Positions 1 to 7,220 are shown, counted from the first letter of the stretch. The stretch is DNA of 8,992 nucleotides from an uncultured Halieaceae bacterium (GCA_913063005.1 CAJXZI010000064.1:1-8992); one strand, 5' to 3'. Translations and numbers: made by a program. Notes: a model not told the origin generated them from the sequence alone.

Positions 1-102
1 GTGCGCGAGATGCTGGGACAAGGTATAGCGCCACCTCCCGAGTTTTCACGCCCCGAGGTGGCACAGATTCTTATGGACTACTATCGAGCGATGGACGCTT
101 GA
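1..102 (+). CDS. 3' end of an unrecognised protein-coding gene (partial)
   Basis: An open frame enters from the left edge and ends at a TGA at 100-102, giving 33 C-terminal residues. They contain a proline-rich stretch (APPPEFSRPEV) followed by a likely helix ending YYRAMDA. I do not recognise the family from this fragment. Its last 22 bases overlap the 3' end of the convergent aminotransferase gene on the other strand, so no terminator lies between the two. The reading is supported only by the open frame and a protein-like composition. The true start lies outside the window. Confidence 0.55.
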   Translation: MREMLGQGIAPPPEFSRPEVAQILMDYYRAMDA

Positions 103-1364
103 GTTTCTGACTCGTAAAGGCGTCTTGCAATCGCGATAAGGCGCCTGATTCCTTCCTCCACCAACCCGGGATTACCCGCGTAGTTGATCCTCAAACATTC
201 GTTAGCGTGCTGCCAGTCAGTGGTAAGACCCTGAAAAAAATGATGGCCGGCGACTGTGACAACCCCCTCGTTCGCTGCGGCTTCGTAAAGCTTCTGAGTG
301 CCACCCGGTAGATTCTCAAACCAAACCCACAGGAACATGGCGCCGTCAGGCTTGTGCACGCGAATGGGTAGATCCGCTGACGCGTCGCGAAGGGTGTCTA
401 GCGCAAAAGCCTGCTTTTGGAGGTAGTGCGGTCTGATTACCTGCTGACAGAGCGTATCCATCTGTTTGTTGGCGAGTAGTGGCAGCACGAGCTCTGGTCC
501 GACACGTGTTGGCGCAAGACCGTTGATCGCGTTTGCGTTTCTAATGAGCTCTGTCACCTCAGGGGCGGCCACGACAATGCCGGTCCTAACACCGGGCAGT
601 CCGAGTTTTGACAAGCTAAGGCAGAGAATGGTGTTGTCGTCCCAAAACGGTGTTGCTGACGTGTAGATCATGCCGGGGAAGGGCAGTCCATAGGCGCCGT
701 CGATAATGAGAGGGACGCCGGCAGAGACGCATTTTTCAGCCACTTCTTGGAGCTCCGAGTCTGTCACCACATTGCCGGATGGGTTTGTCGGTCTCGATAG
801 ACAAACGGCTCCGCTTGTTTCTGAGCTGACACGGAAGCGATCGAGGTCAATACCGTATTTAAACTGTTGATCAGCAAGAAGATTGATCCGTGCGGGGGTC
901 GACCTCAAAATGGGGCGCTGCTGGCGTCCCATGTCGTTGTAGCCGACGTATTCAGGCGCAATGGGCAGCTCAATGTGACGCCAGTGTCCGTCCGCGAATG
1001 CGCCGGCGAAGGCGTTAAACAGGACCTCAAAACTTGCCTGACTGCCATTTGTGATAGCAATATTTTGGGCTGAGAGGGGTTTTTGGAAGAGGTTCGAAAG
1101 ACGCTCGGCGAGCGCGGTTCTGAAGCGTTCATGGCCTTGAGGCGCATCGTAATCGCCCACCATACGCGCGAATCGCACAGTGTCTCCAACGACCTCATTT
1201 GCGATTTGTCTGAGAGCTTCCTCAACTTCTGGAATATGCGCAGGGTTGCCTCCTCCCATAGGGTAGAGCTGTCCGCCGGGCGGGGGTGCAATGCTGAGAT
1301 CCTGCATGAGCTGGACGATGCCACTTTTACTGCTGTAATGTTGCGCGTAAGTCGAAAATTTCAC
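81..1364 (-). CDS. avtA: Valine-pyruvate aminotransferase (AvtA)
   Basis: PLP-dependent class I/II (fold type I) aminotransferase. The family transfers the amino group between L-valine and pyruvate, giving 2-oxoisovalerate and L-alanine in the cytosol. The product resembles E. coli AvtA along its whole length: N-terminal SGIVQLMQDL, GGGNPAHIPE, TNGSQASFEVLFN, APEYVGYNDMG, SRPTNPSGNV, IDGAYGLPFPG, and the PLP-lysine motif SLSKLGLPGVRTG with Lys253. Arg392 in LRINYAGNP is the expected carboxylate-binding arginine. I chose the GTG at 1364 (427 aa) because it yields MKFSTYAQHYSSKSG, which lines up with the AvtA N terminus. A GTG at 1394 would add ten residues without family counterpart, although it has a closer GAGG ribosome-binding site. 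The gene is divergent from tpiA and its end overlaps the partial gene at the left edge. A related aminotransferase specificity cannot be excluded. Confidence 0.92.
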   Translation of the reverse strand: MKFSTYAQHYSSKSGIVQLMQDLSIAPPPGGQLYPMGGGNPAHIPEVEEALRQIANEVVGDTVRFARMVGDYDAPQGHERFRTALAERLSNLFQKPLSAQNIAITNGSQASFEVLFNAFAGAFADGHWRHIELPIAPEYVGYNDMGRQQRPILRSTPARINLLADQQFKYGIDLDRFRVSSETSGAVCLSRPTNPSGNVVTDSELQEVAEKCVSAGVPLIIDGAYGLPFPGMIYTSATPFWDDNTILCLSLSKLGLPGVRTGIVVAAPEVTELIRNANAINGLAPTRVGPELVLPLLANKQMDTLCQQVIRPHYLQKQAFALDTLRDASADLPIRVHKPDGAMFLWVWFENLPGGTQKLYEAAANEGVVTVAGHHFFQGLTTDWQHANECLRINYAGNPGLVEEGIRRLIAIARRLYESETQASIAR

Positions 1365-1415
1365 GTTTAGAAATAACCTCAGCGTGGTGCTCACTCACAC
1401 CTCGACGATGATCAA

Positions 1416-1429
1416 GCGACTCCAGTCGC
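1416..1429. promoter_or_regulatory. Short palindrome in the avtA/tpiA divergent intergenic region
   Basis: A perfect inverted repeat, GCGACT-CC-AGTCGC, lies in the short gap between the divergent avtA and tpiA starts. It is placed where an operator for either gene could sit, about 20 bp upstream of the tpiA start. I see no convincing -35/-10 pair on either strand, and a six-base arm can arise by chance, so this is only a candidate site. Confidence 0.25.
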
Positions 1430-1450
1430 GATAAAGAGAACGAAAAAGCA

Positions 1451-2179
1451 ATGATACCAAAGCTAGTGATAGCCAATTGGAAAATGGCGATAGATCGTGC
1501 GTCTGTTAGCCAATTTCTTAACGAATGGGAGGCGAGTCACATCCCCAGTGATGTGACAGCACTGATCGCGCCTCCGGCCTTATTTCTTTCAGACATAAAA
1601 GACATTACAGGTGCTGCTCTCTGCGCCCAAGACGTATCTGCACATGAGCTTGGCGCACACACCGGTGAAATATCTGCTCAGATGTTGAGCGAATTCAACT
1701 GCTCGCACGGTTTGGTTGGCCATTCTGAGCGACGGCTTGCTTGGAACGAGAGCAATGCGTTGGTGGCCGCGAAGGCCCGTAGGCTTGAAGCTTCGGGTAT
1801 TTGCCCCGTCATTTGTGTTGGCGAATCTAAAGACGTTAGAGACAGTGGCGATGCTGAGAGTGTTGTCGCAAAACAGGTGCTCGCAAGTGCAGAAGGCCTA
1901 GTTTCAGCGCCGGTGATTGCCTACGAGCCAATATGGGCCATTGGTTCGGGAGAGGCCGCAACCCCCAAAATTGCTGACTCAATGCATGCGGCCATCAAGG
2001 CGGCTTTGAGTGCGCGTTTTGATGAGCCGACTTCGGTTCTTTACGGAGGTAGTGTGAATGAGGCCAACGCCGGAGATTTTCTGGCCTGCGAGAGCATCGA
2101 CGGTTTGCTTGTCGGAGGTGCGTCTCTTAAGGCCGCAAGTTTCACGAATATCTGTCAATCGGTAGGGGATAGACGTTAA
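1451..2179 (+). CDS. tpiA: Triosephosphate isomerase
   Basis: TIM-barrel enzyme interconverting dihydroxyacetone phosphate and glyceraldehyde 3-phosphate in glycolysis and gluconeogenesis. The 242 aa are close to the usual bacterial length of about 250. Catalytic residues are all present: Asn9 and Lys11 (IANWKM), His91 (VGHSERR, with Glu93), and base Glu159 (AYEPIWAIGSG). The phosphate-binding segments YGGSV (198-202) and LLVGGASL (219-226) are intact, so an active enzyme is expected. Loop 6 reads IGSGEAATP, with Glu168 where many family members have Lys. The ATG at 1451 gives a standard N terminus, though the ribosome-binding site is weak (AAAGAGAA). The stop overlaps the next start as TAATG, implying translational coupling with a thiolase-like gene. 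In many gammaproteobacteria tpiA sits near secG and nusA instead, so this may be relocated or a second copy. Confidence 0.96.
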   Translation: MIPKLVIANWKMAIDRASVSQFLNEWEASHIPSDVTALIAPPALFLSDIKDITGAALCAQDVSAHELGAHTGEISAQMLSEFNCSHGLVGHSERRLAWNESNALVAAKARRLEASGICPVICVGESKDVRDSGDAESVVAKQVLASAEGLVSAPVIAYEPIWAIGSGEAATPKIADSMHAAIKAALSARFDEPTSVLYGGSVNEANAGDFLACESIDGLLVGGASLKAASFTNICQSVGDRR

Positions 2180-3714
2180 TGGAGATAAACGACAAAGCAC
2201 CCGTCATCGTTGCTGCGGCTCAGGTTGTTGACCGTTTAGACGAAAATTGGCGACGACTATCACCGGCGGACCTTGCTGCTGATGCGGTGAGAACCACCCT
2301 CGATAGTACGGGTGTTGAGGATCTAGCGTCGCAAGTGGACCAGCTCATGGTTATGCGCACCTTCGTCGACTCAGTGCCGGATCGCATCAAACCGTTGCTT
2401 GCACCGTTTGGTTGCAGCGATCAATTTGCGCGATCGGTTGCCAATCGCTGCGGCATGCAGGAAGCCACAGCCATCTACGCAACGGCTGGCGGGCAGAGCC
2501 CTCAGCAGTACGTGGCAACAGCTTGCTCCGAAATTGCGCAGGGTCGCGCCGATGTCATTGTGCTTTGTGGTGCGGAGGCAATTGCCACGATGCGCGCGCA
2601 TCAGCGCTCGGGTGAAGCGCTCGATTGGTCAGAGAGTCCTGAAGGCTCTTCCGAAGATCATGGTATGGGCCTTGAGGATCAGTTTGTGCCGGCGTTAGCC
2701 GCACATAAAATTGTCGCGCCGATCGATATCTATCCCATGATGGAGCACAAAAAGCGAGTGTCCCGAGGGATGAGTCGATCCGACTATCTCGCGTATCTCG
2801 GTGACGTTCTGACGCCACTCGCAGACGCTGCTCGAGTGAATCCAATCACCATGTTTGACAGGGTTCCTGAGTCTCAGGAGATCTCTGCGCTATCGGGTCG
2901 AAATCGTGTTGTGGGCGATCCGCACCTCAAATCGATGGTGGCGAAGGACGGTGTGAACCAATCAGCGGCCGTTGTTGTCATGCAATACGGCAAGGCCTGC
3001 GAGCTTGGGCTGGAACAGCGAGCAGTCTTCTTAAGAGGGTTTGCCGAGGCTACAGAACAGAATCTACTCGATAGGATGGACTGGTCGGTATCTCCGGCCT
3101 TGCGCTGGGCCTATGCCAACGCGCTGAGTACAGCCGGTATGGATGTCGATGAAATCGATGCCTTTGATATTTACAGTTGCTTCCCAATAGCCGTGATCGA
3201 GGCCATGGAAGCCTTAGGGCTTGAATTGGGCGAGGGACGCCCCATCAGCTTGACCGGAGGTTTGCCGTTCTTTGGTGGTCCGGGCAACAACTACTCGATG
3301 CACGGCATTGCATCTGCCGTCTCTGCTATTCAGAACGATCAATACGCAAATGTGCTTGTTGGTGCTTTGGGTGGCCATATGTCCAAGCACGCTGTGGGTG
3401 TCTATAGCCGCACGCCGGGCGCTGCTGATCCAAGAGCACATGAGATGCGATTTGAAGGCGCTGGAAATCGTCGGGCGCTTGCCTCAGAATTCAGCGGCAG
3501 CGCGGTCATAGAGACATTTATGATCAAGCAGCTACCAGAGGGACACTGGCTCGCTGTGCTTGCTATTAACGAGGCTGGAGAGCGTGTTATTGCAGCGTCG
3601 CTACTTGAACCGGGAGACCTCAACGATCTGTGTATTGACGGAGACCCCATAGGCGCCAAAGTTTTGATTGAACCTGCGGCAGAAAACACGCACCGAGTTG
3701 TTGGGCTTGCCTGA
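2179..3714 (+). CDS. Thiolase-like protein, TLP1/SCP2-thiolase type, lacking the nucleophilic cysteine
   Basis: This 511-aa protein has the thiolase fold of the SCP2-thiolase/acetyl-CoA acetyltransferase-like group plus an extra C-terminal domain of roughly 100 residues (about 415-511), the arrangement of mycobacterial TLP1. Conserved blocks are the N-terminal strand APVIVAAAQVVDR, FDIYSCFPIAV (329-339), GGLPFFGGPGNNYSMH with His375, and GALGGHMSKHAVGVYS (395-410). At the position where classical thiolases carry the acyl-accepting Cys, the sequence is TAGGQSPQQY (102-111), with no cysteine. Normal two-step thiolysis is therefore unlikely; acyl-CoA binding or another acyl-CoA reaction is possible. 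Family members are commonly annotated as acetyl-CoA acetyltransferase, which may be misleading here. The gene is coupled to tpiA by a one-base overlap and precedes a dehydrogenase and a crotonase. Its exact substrate is unknown. Confidence 0.88.
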   Translation: MEINDKAPVIVAAAQVVDRLDENWRRLSPADLAADAVRTTLDSTGVEDLASQVDQLMVMRTFVDSVPDRIKPLLAPFGCSDQFARSVANRCGMQEATAIYATAGGQSPQQYVATACSEIAQGRADVIVLCGAEAIATMRAHQRSGEALDWSESPEGSSEDHGMGLEDQFVPALAAHKIVAPIDIYPMMEHKKRVSRGMSRSDYLAYLGDVLTPLADAARVNPITMFDRVPESQEISALSGRNRVVGDPHLKSMVAKDGVNQSAAVVVMQYGKACELGLEQRAVFLRGFAEATEQNLLDRMDWSVSPALRWAYANALSTAGMDVDEIDAFDIYSCFPIAVIEAMEALGLELGEGRPISLTGGLPFFGGPGNNYSMHGIASAVSAIQNDQYANVLVGALGGHMSKHAVGVYSRTPGAADPRAHEMRFEGAGNRRALASEFSGSAVIETFMIKQLPEGHWLAVLAINEAGERVIAASLLEPGDLNDLCIDGDPIGAKVLIEPAAENTHRVVGLA

Positions 3715-3740
3715 CACAAAAATAGTTACAGAGGAAATTT

Positions 3741-4514
3741 ATGGATATTTCAGGAAGAGCCGCCGTCGTTACCGGTGGTGCATCAGGTATTGGTCAAGCG
3801 GTTGCACGTCGTATTTATGCGGACGGCGGAAACATCGTGATTTTTGATCTCAACGCAGACGCAGGCAATGCGATGGTTGAGGAGATGGGGGCAGACCGAT
3901 GTGTCTTTGCTCAGGTCAATGTGGCGGATGAGGCGTCTGTCGAGGCGGGCATTGATGTTGCGGTAGAGAAATTCGGTGCTATCTATGCGGTTGTTAATTG
4001 CGCAGGTATCGCTACTGCATCCCGAACTGTCGGGCGCGACGGCGCATTTCCTTTAGAGATGTGGGATAAAACGATTGCTGTAAATCTGACAGGTACGTTT
4101 AACGTGATTCGTTTGTGCGCCGTGCGAATGCAGCACAATGAACCCGTGGATCAGTACATGGGTCGTGGGGTAATCATTAATACTGCGTCGGTCGCGGCGT
4201 TTGAGGGACAAATGGGCCAGGCAGCTTACAGCGCCACGAAGGGCGGTATTGTTGGCATGACCTTGCCGATTGCGCGCGACTTGTCAAAAGCGGGCATTCG
4301 TGTCAACACCATTGCTCCGGGAATGATCAATACACCTCTGTTCGCAGGTCTGCCACCGGATTCAATTGAGTCATTGTCTGCAGCAGTCCTGTACCCTCAG
4401 CGTCTTGGCGAGCCCGAGGAAATCGGCAAGTTGGCGGCGGCGATCATCGATAATGATTACATTAACGGCGAAACTATCCGGATGGACGGTGGCATTCGTA
4501 TGCAACCCCGTTAA
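3741..4514 (+). CDS. Short-chain dehydrogenase, 3-hydroxyacyl-CoA dehydrogenase (HSD17B10-like)
   Basis: Classical SDR of 257 aa. The Rossmann glycine motif is TGGASGIG (11-18). Asp36 at the end of strand beta-2 (IVIFDLN) points to NAD rather than NADP. The active-site residues are Asn115, Ser150, Tyr163 and Lys167 (YSATK). The stretch GVIINTASVAAFEGQMGQAA and the C terminus NGETIRMDGGIRMQP closely resemble mammalian HSD17B10 (type II 3-hydroxyacyl-CoA dehydrogenase), which oxidises 3-hydroxyacyl-CoA including 3-hydroxy-2-methylbutyryl-CoA of isoleucine breakdown. That resemblance makes an acyl-CoA substrate more likely than a sugar or the 3-oxoacyl-ACP of FabG. A good ribosome-binding site (GAGGAA at 3731-3736) precedes the ATG. 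It lies 26 bp after the thiolase-like gene and 30 bp before the crotonase. Chain-length specificity cannot be read from sequence. Confidence 0.92.
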   Translation: MDISGRAAVVTGGASGIGQAVARRIYADGGNIVIFDLNADAGNAMVEEMGADRCVFAQVNVADEASVEAGIDVAVEKFGAIYAVVNCAGIATASRTVGRDGAFPLEMWDKTIAVNLTGTFNVIRLCAVRMQHNEPVDQYMGRGVIINTASVAAFEGQMGQAAYSATKGGIVGMTLPIARDLSKAGIRVNTIAPGMINTPLFAGLPPDSIESLSAAVLYPQRLGEPEEIGKLAAAIIDNDYINGETIRMDGGIRMQPR

Positions 4515-4544
4515 GGTTAAGTATCAACGATAAGGAGAACGATA

Positions 4545-5312
4545 ATGAGTGAACCAGCAGTATTAACTGATGTCGCCGATGGCGTCATGACAATTACGAT
4601 CAACCGTCCCGCTGCCAAGAATGCGGTCAATAAGGACGTCGCAGTAGGTATCGCGGCGGCACTTGATCAGCTTGATGCTGATGACAATACCCATGTGGTT
4701 ATTCTCACGGGTGCTGGTGGCACCTTCTGCTCAGGAATGGACCTTAAAGCCTTTGTCACGGGTGAAACACCCTACGTCGAAGGGCGCGGCTTCGCGGGCA
4801 TGGTGCAGCGTTCTACCGACAAGCCGCTGATCGCAGCTGTTGAAGGCTATGCGCTCGCAGGTGGCTGTGAGCTTGCAATTACCTGTGACCTCATCGTCGC
4901 AGCGGATAATTCCAAGTTTGGCATTCCTGAGGTTAAGCGCGGCTTGGCTGCGGCCGCTGGTGGTCTCGTTCGTCTTCCACGACAGATTCCAAGCCGTGTA
5001 GCGATGGAGATGGCGCTTACTGGCGACTTCATGGATGCGGACCGTGCATTAAGCCTCGGCCTAATCAACCAAGTTGCACCTGCGGGTGAGGCCCTAGCAC
5101 ACGCCAAAGCATTGGCAGCAAAGATCGCTGAAAATGGTCCACTTGCTGTGAAACGCAGTAAGCAAGTCATTAAAGAGTCTATCGACTGGTCGCAAGACGA
5201 AATGTTTGAGAAGCAGCAGGAAATCGTTAACCCTGTCTTTTCGAGTGAAGATGCGATCGAAGGTGCTACGGCCTTCGCCGAGAAGCGAAAGCCGAACTGG
5301 AAAGGCCGATAA
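4545..5312 (+). CDS. Enoyl-CoA hydratase/isomerase family protein (crotonase)
   Basis: Crotonase-fold protein of 255 aa, the normal length for a stand-alone enoyl-CoA hydratase that adds water to trans-2-enoyl-CoA. The oxyanion-hole segments are FCSGMDLKAF (61-70) and ALAGGCELA (103-111). Both glutamates used by hydratases are present: Glu109 (GGCE) and Glu129 (FGIPEV), which favours a hydratase over isomerase or hydrolase members lacking one of them. The segment after Glu129 reads RGLAAAAGGLVRLP, where classical hydratases have a PGAGG-type turn, so the substrate may be unusual. The C-terminal helix carries the usual PLAVKRSKQVI. Start choice is firm: AAGGAG at 4532-4537 lies seven bases before the ATG. 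It is the last gene of the run and is followed at once by an intrinsic terminator. Its 3-hydroxyacyl-CoA product would suit the upstream dehydrogenase. Confidence 0.92.
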   Translation: MSEPAVLTDVADGVMTITINRPAAKNAVNKDVAVGIAAALDQLDADDNTHVVILTGAGGTFCSGMDLKAFVTGETPYVEGRGFAGMVQRSTDKPLIAAVEGYALAGGCELAITCDLIVAADNSKFGIPEVKRGLAAAAGGLVRLPRQIPSRVAMEMALTGDFMDADRALSLGLINQVAPAGEALAHAKALAAKIAENGPLAVKRSKQVIKESIDWSQDEMFEKQQEIVNPVFSSEDAIEGATAFAEKRKPNWKGR

Positions 5313-5326
5313 GCGAAGTTGTCGAG

Positions 5327-5354
5327 AAGACCCGGCGCTGCCGGGTCTTTTTTT
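5327..5354 (+). terminator. Intrinsic (Rho-independent) terminator after the crotonase gene
   Basis: A ten-base-pair stem, AAGACCCGGC pairing with GCCGGGTCTT, closes on the three-base loop GCT. The GC-rich centre is followed by a run of seven T (5348-5354). It begins 15 bases after the crotonase stop and so marks the end of the tpiA-to-crotonase transcript. It also argues against starts for the downstream esterase that lie at or before the hairpin. Confidence 0.93.
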
Positions 5355-5399
5355 ATCTGGGTTATGACGTTTCTTAAGGTTGTGATCTTTCTCTGGGGT

Positions 5400-7172
5400 A
5401 TGAGTATGCGCGGTTTTATTTTTCTGTTGTTGGTTTCGCTGGTGTCAGGGTGTGCATCACCTAGTCAGACACTATCAAGTCGCGAACCGGTATCAACCGA
5501 TACCGGCTCTGTGGTCGCCTACGAGGCTGAGGACAACATTCTCCAGTGGTATGACATACCTTATGCGCAGGCGCCGGTGGGTGATCTACGCTGGCGCGCG
5601 CCACAAGCCTTGCCTGTCACTGATGCACCAATCGTGCGAGGTGCTGATCCGATTATCTGCCCCCAGGAAGCCGGGTTTGTCAGTGGGGTAGAGGGTGAGT
5701 CTGCAATTGGCTCAGAAGACTGCTTGTACCTCGATGTGACAGCACCAGCAGATGCTGACGGTAGCTTGCCCGTTATGTTCTGGATTCACGGCGGTGGTAA
5801 TACGGCCGGGCACAAAAACGACTATGATTTCTCACGACTTGCAGCAAACCAGAACGTTGTCGTCGTCACGATCAATTACCGTTTAGGTCCGCTCGGCTGG
5901 TTTAGCCATCCTGCACTTGATACTGGGCCAGGCGCCATTGCCAACTTTGGCACGCTAGACATCATTGCTGCGCTTGGCTGGGTGCAACGAAATATTGAGC
6001 TGTTCGGAGGCGACAAAGATAACGTTACCATCTTTGGCGAAAGTGCCGGCGGACACAATGTTTTTACGCTGCTGGCATCTCCCTTGTCCGAGGGGCTTTT
6101 TCACAAGGCCATTTCGCAGTCTGGGTACGTGCGCTCGATGAGCCCACGCGAAGCCTACAACCGTGACAGAGAATATCCTGAAATCGATCGAGGGAGCTGG
6201 GAGTTCACGGGTGAGCTTGGTCTGGACCCAGAAACGGTCTCGGCGGACACGTTGCGAGCGATCGATTCAGATACGATCATCTCAACGTATTTTGGTATGT
6301 CCTATGATCACCGCAGTCCTGGCATCATTAACGATGGTGTCGTAATACCCAGTGAAGGCTTTGCTGCAGCATTGGGGAATCCAGAGTACGCCAAGACGAA
6401 CGTGCCGGTCATGGCGGGGTCGAACAATGAAGAAGTAACGCTTTGGATGGGGTTGAACCGTTACTTTGTCGATGCGTCTTATCCGCTCACTAAGTGGTTG
6501 CCTCCGAAAGTGACTTTGAAGAATCCCGATATGTACAAGTTCTGGGTTCGGCAGCGTTCTGAGGGCTGGAAAGCTCAGGGGGTTGATCGTCCTCTTGCTG
6601 CACTCGAATCAGCCGGGTATTCATCGCTCTACGCATACCGATACGACTGGAACGATCAGGAAGACAGCTTTCTTATTAAGTTCTCGGAAGTCTTGGGTGC
6701 TGCCCATGCGAGCGAAATATCCTTCGTTCAAGGCAAGGCAATGTACGGCCCGATTGGACCGTACATGTACCCAGACAGCGAATCCGCGCGTGACATGACT
6801 GAGATAATGATGACTGCGTGGGGGAATTTTGCTCGTAACGGTGAACCCGGCTCTGTCAAAGGAGACCCTTGGGCACCCTATGTATCACGTGCTCCGCATT
6901 ATATGGTTCTCGACTCGCTGGGCGCCCATGAGTTAAAAGCCGATGCGGCTTCAATGGAGGCTATTTTTGCCCAAGTTGCCGATACGGATCTGATGACGGC
7001 AGATGAGCGCTGTATTTTGGCTTGGGAGCTTGCGACAGCGCTATCGGATCCCGCATACGGTGCGTACCGGCGGTGGAATGCTGGAGAGTGCGCTGATGTG
7101 GACGTCCGTGCCTTGCGCAAAGAAATCCGTGAGGCACTCGAGGCTGAATTTGGCACCACCTCCGTACTATAG
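5400..7172 (+). CDS. Type-B carboxylesterase, predicted lipoprotein
   Basis: Alpha/beta-hydrolase of the carboxylesterase type B (COesterase) family, hydrolysing carboxylic esters of unknown identity; 590 aa from the chosen start. Residues 1-18 form a lipoprotein signal peptide (short charged end, FIFLLLVSLV core, lipobox VSG-Cys18), and Ala19 after the cysteine fits outer-membrane retention. Family motifs follow in order: IPYAQAPVGDLRW (53-65), SEDCLYLDV (105-113), the oxyanion glycines in FWIHGGG (127-133), the nucleophile elbow GESAG with Ser215, acid Glu345 (or Glu344) in GSNNEEVT, and His436 in GAAHASE. The triad is therefore complete. Nearby in-frame ATGs at 5364 and 5406 are alternatives; 5406 has a GGGG seven bases upstream, and a TTG at 5319 falls before the terminator stem and is unlikely. 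It lies after a strong terminator, so it probably has its own promoter, though none is clear in the 87 bp gap. Confidence 0.9.
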   Translation: MSMRGFIFLLLVSLVSGCASPSQTLSSREPVSTDTGSVVAYEAEDNILQWYDIPYAQAPVGDLRWRAPQALPVTDAPIVRGADPIICPQEAGFVSGVEGESAIGSEDCLYLDVTAPADADGSLPVMFWIHGGGNTAGHKNDYDFSRLAANQNVVVVTINYRLGPLGWFSHPALDTGPGAIANFGTLDIIAALGWVQRNIELFGGDKDNVTIFGESAGGHNVFTLLASPLSEGLFHKAISQSGYVRSMSPREAYNRDREYPEIDRGSWEFTGELGLDPETVSADTLRAIDSDTIISTYFGMSYDHRSPGIINDGVVIPSEGFAAALGNPEYAKTNVPVMAGSNNEEVTLWMGLNRYFVDASYPLTKWLPPKVTLKNPDMYKFWVRQRSEGWKAQGVDRPLAALESAGYSSLYAYRYDWNDQEDSFLIKFSEVLGAAHASEISFVQGKAMYGPIGPYMYPDSESARDMTEIMMTAWGNFARNGEPGSVKGDPWAPYVSRAPHYMVLDSLGAHELKADAASMEAIFAQVADTDLMTADERCILAWELATALSDPAYGAYRRWNAGECADVDVRALRKEIREALEAEFGTTSVL

Positions 7173-7220
7173 GGCGAGAGTTGTCCGATCTTTCACAGCT
7201 TCGTAAGTGGAATGTAATCG

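Noticed and set aside
905..1324. Long open frame on the - strand inside avtA, and open frames on the opposite strand at 1083-1370 and 867-1073
   Set aside because: They lie entirely within the well-supported avtA gene in other frames, have no recognisable motifs and no ribosome-binding sites.
2371..2845. Several open frames of 67-99 codons on both strands inside the thiolase-like gene
   Set aside because: They are alternative-frame shadows of a gene with clear family motifs; their composition is rich in Arg, Ser and Cys without domain signatures.
5319..5399. Upstream TTG (5319) as esterase start, giving 27 extra residues
   Set aside because: This start would place the terminator hairpin inside the coding region and put a long extra segment in front of a standard lipoprotein signal peptide.
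5487..5506. Perfect 8-bp inverted repeat (CCGGTATC, 4-base loop, GATACCGG) near the start of the esterase gene
   Set aside because: It lies inside the coding region for the lipoprotein linker and is not followed by a T-run, so there is no support for a terminator or attenuator.
6741..6766. 8-bp inverted repeat (ATGTACGG and CCGTACAT, 10-base spacer) inside the esterase gene
   Set aside because: It is explained by coding for the repetitive residues MYGPIGPYMY and has no other regulatory context.
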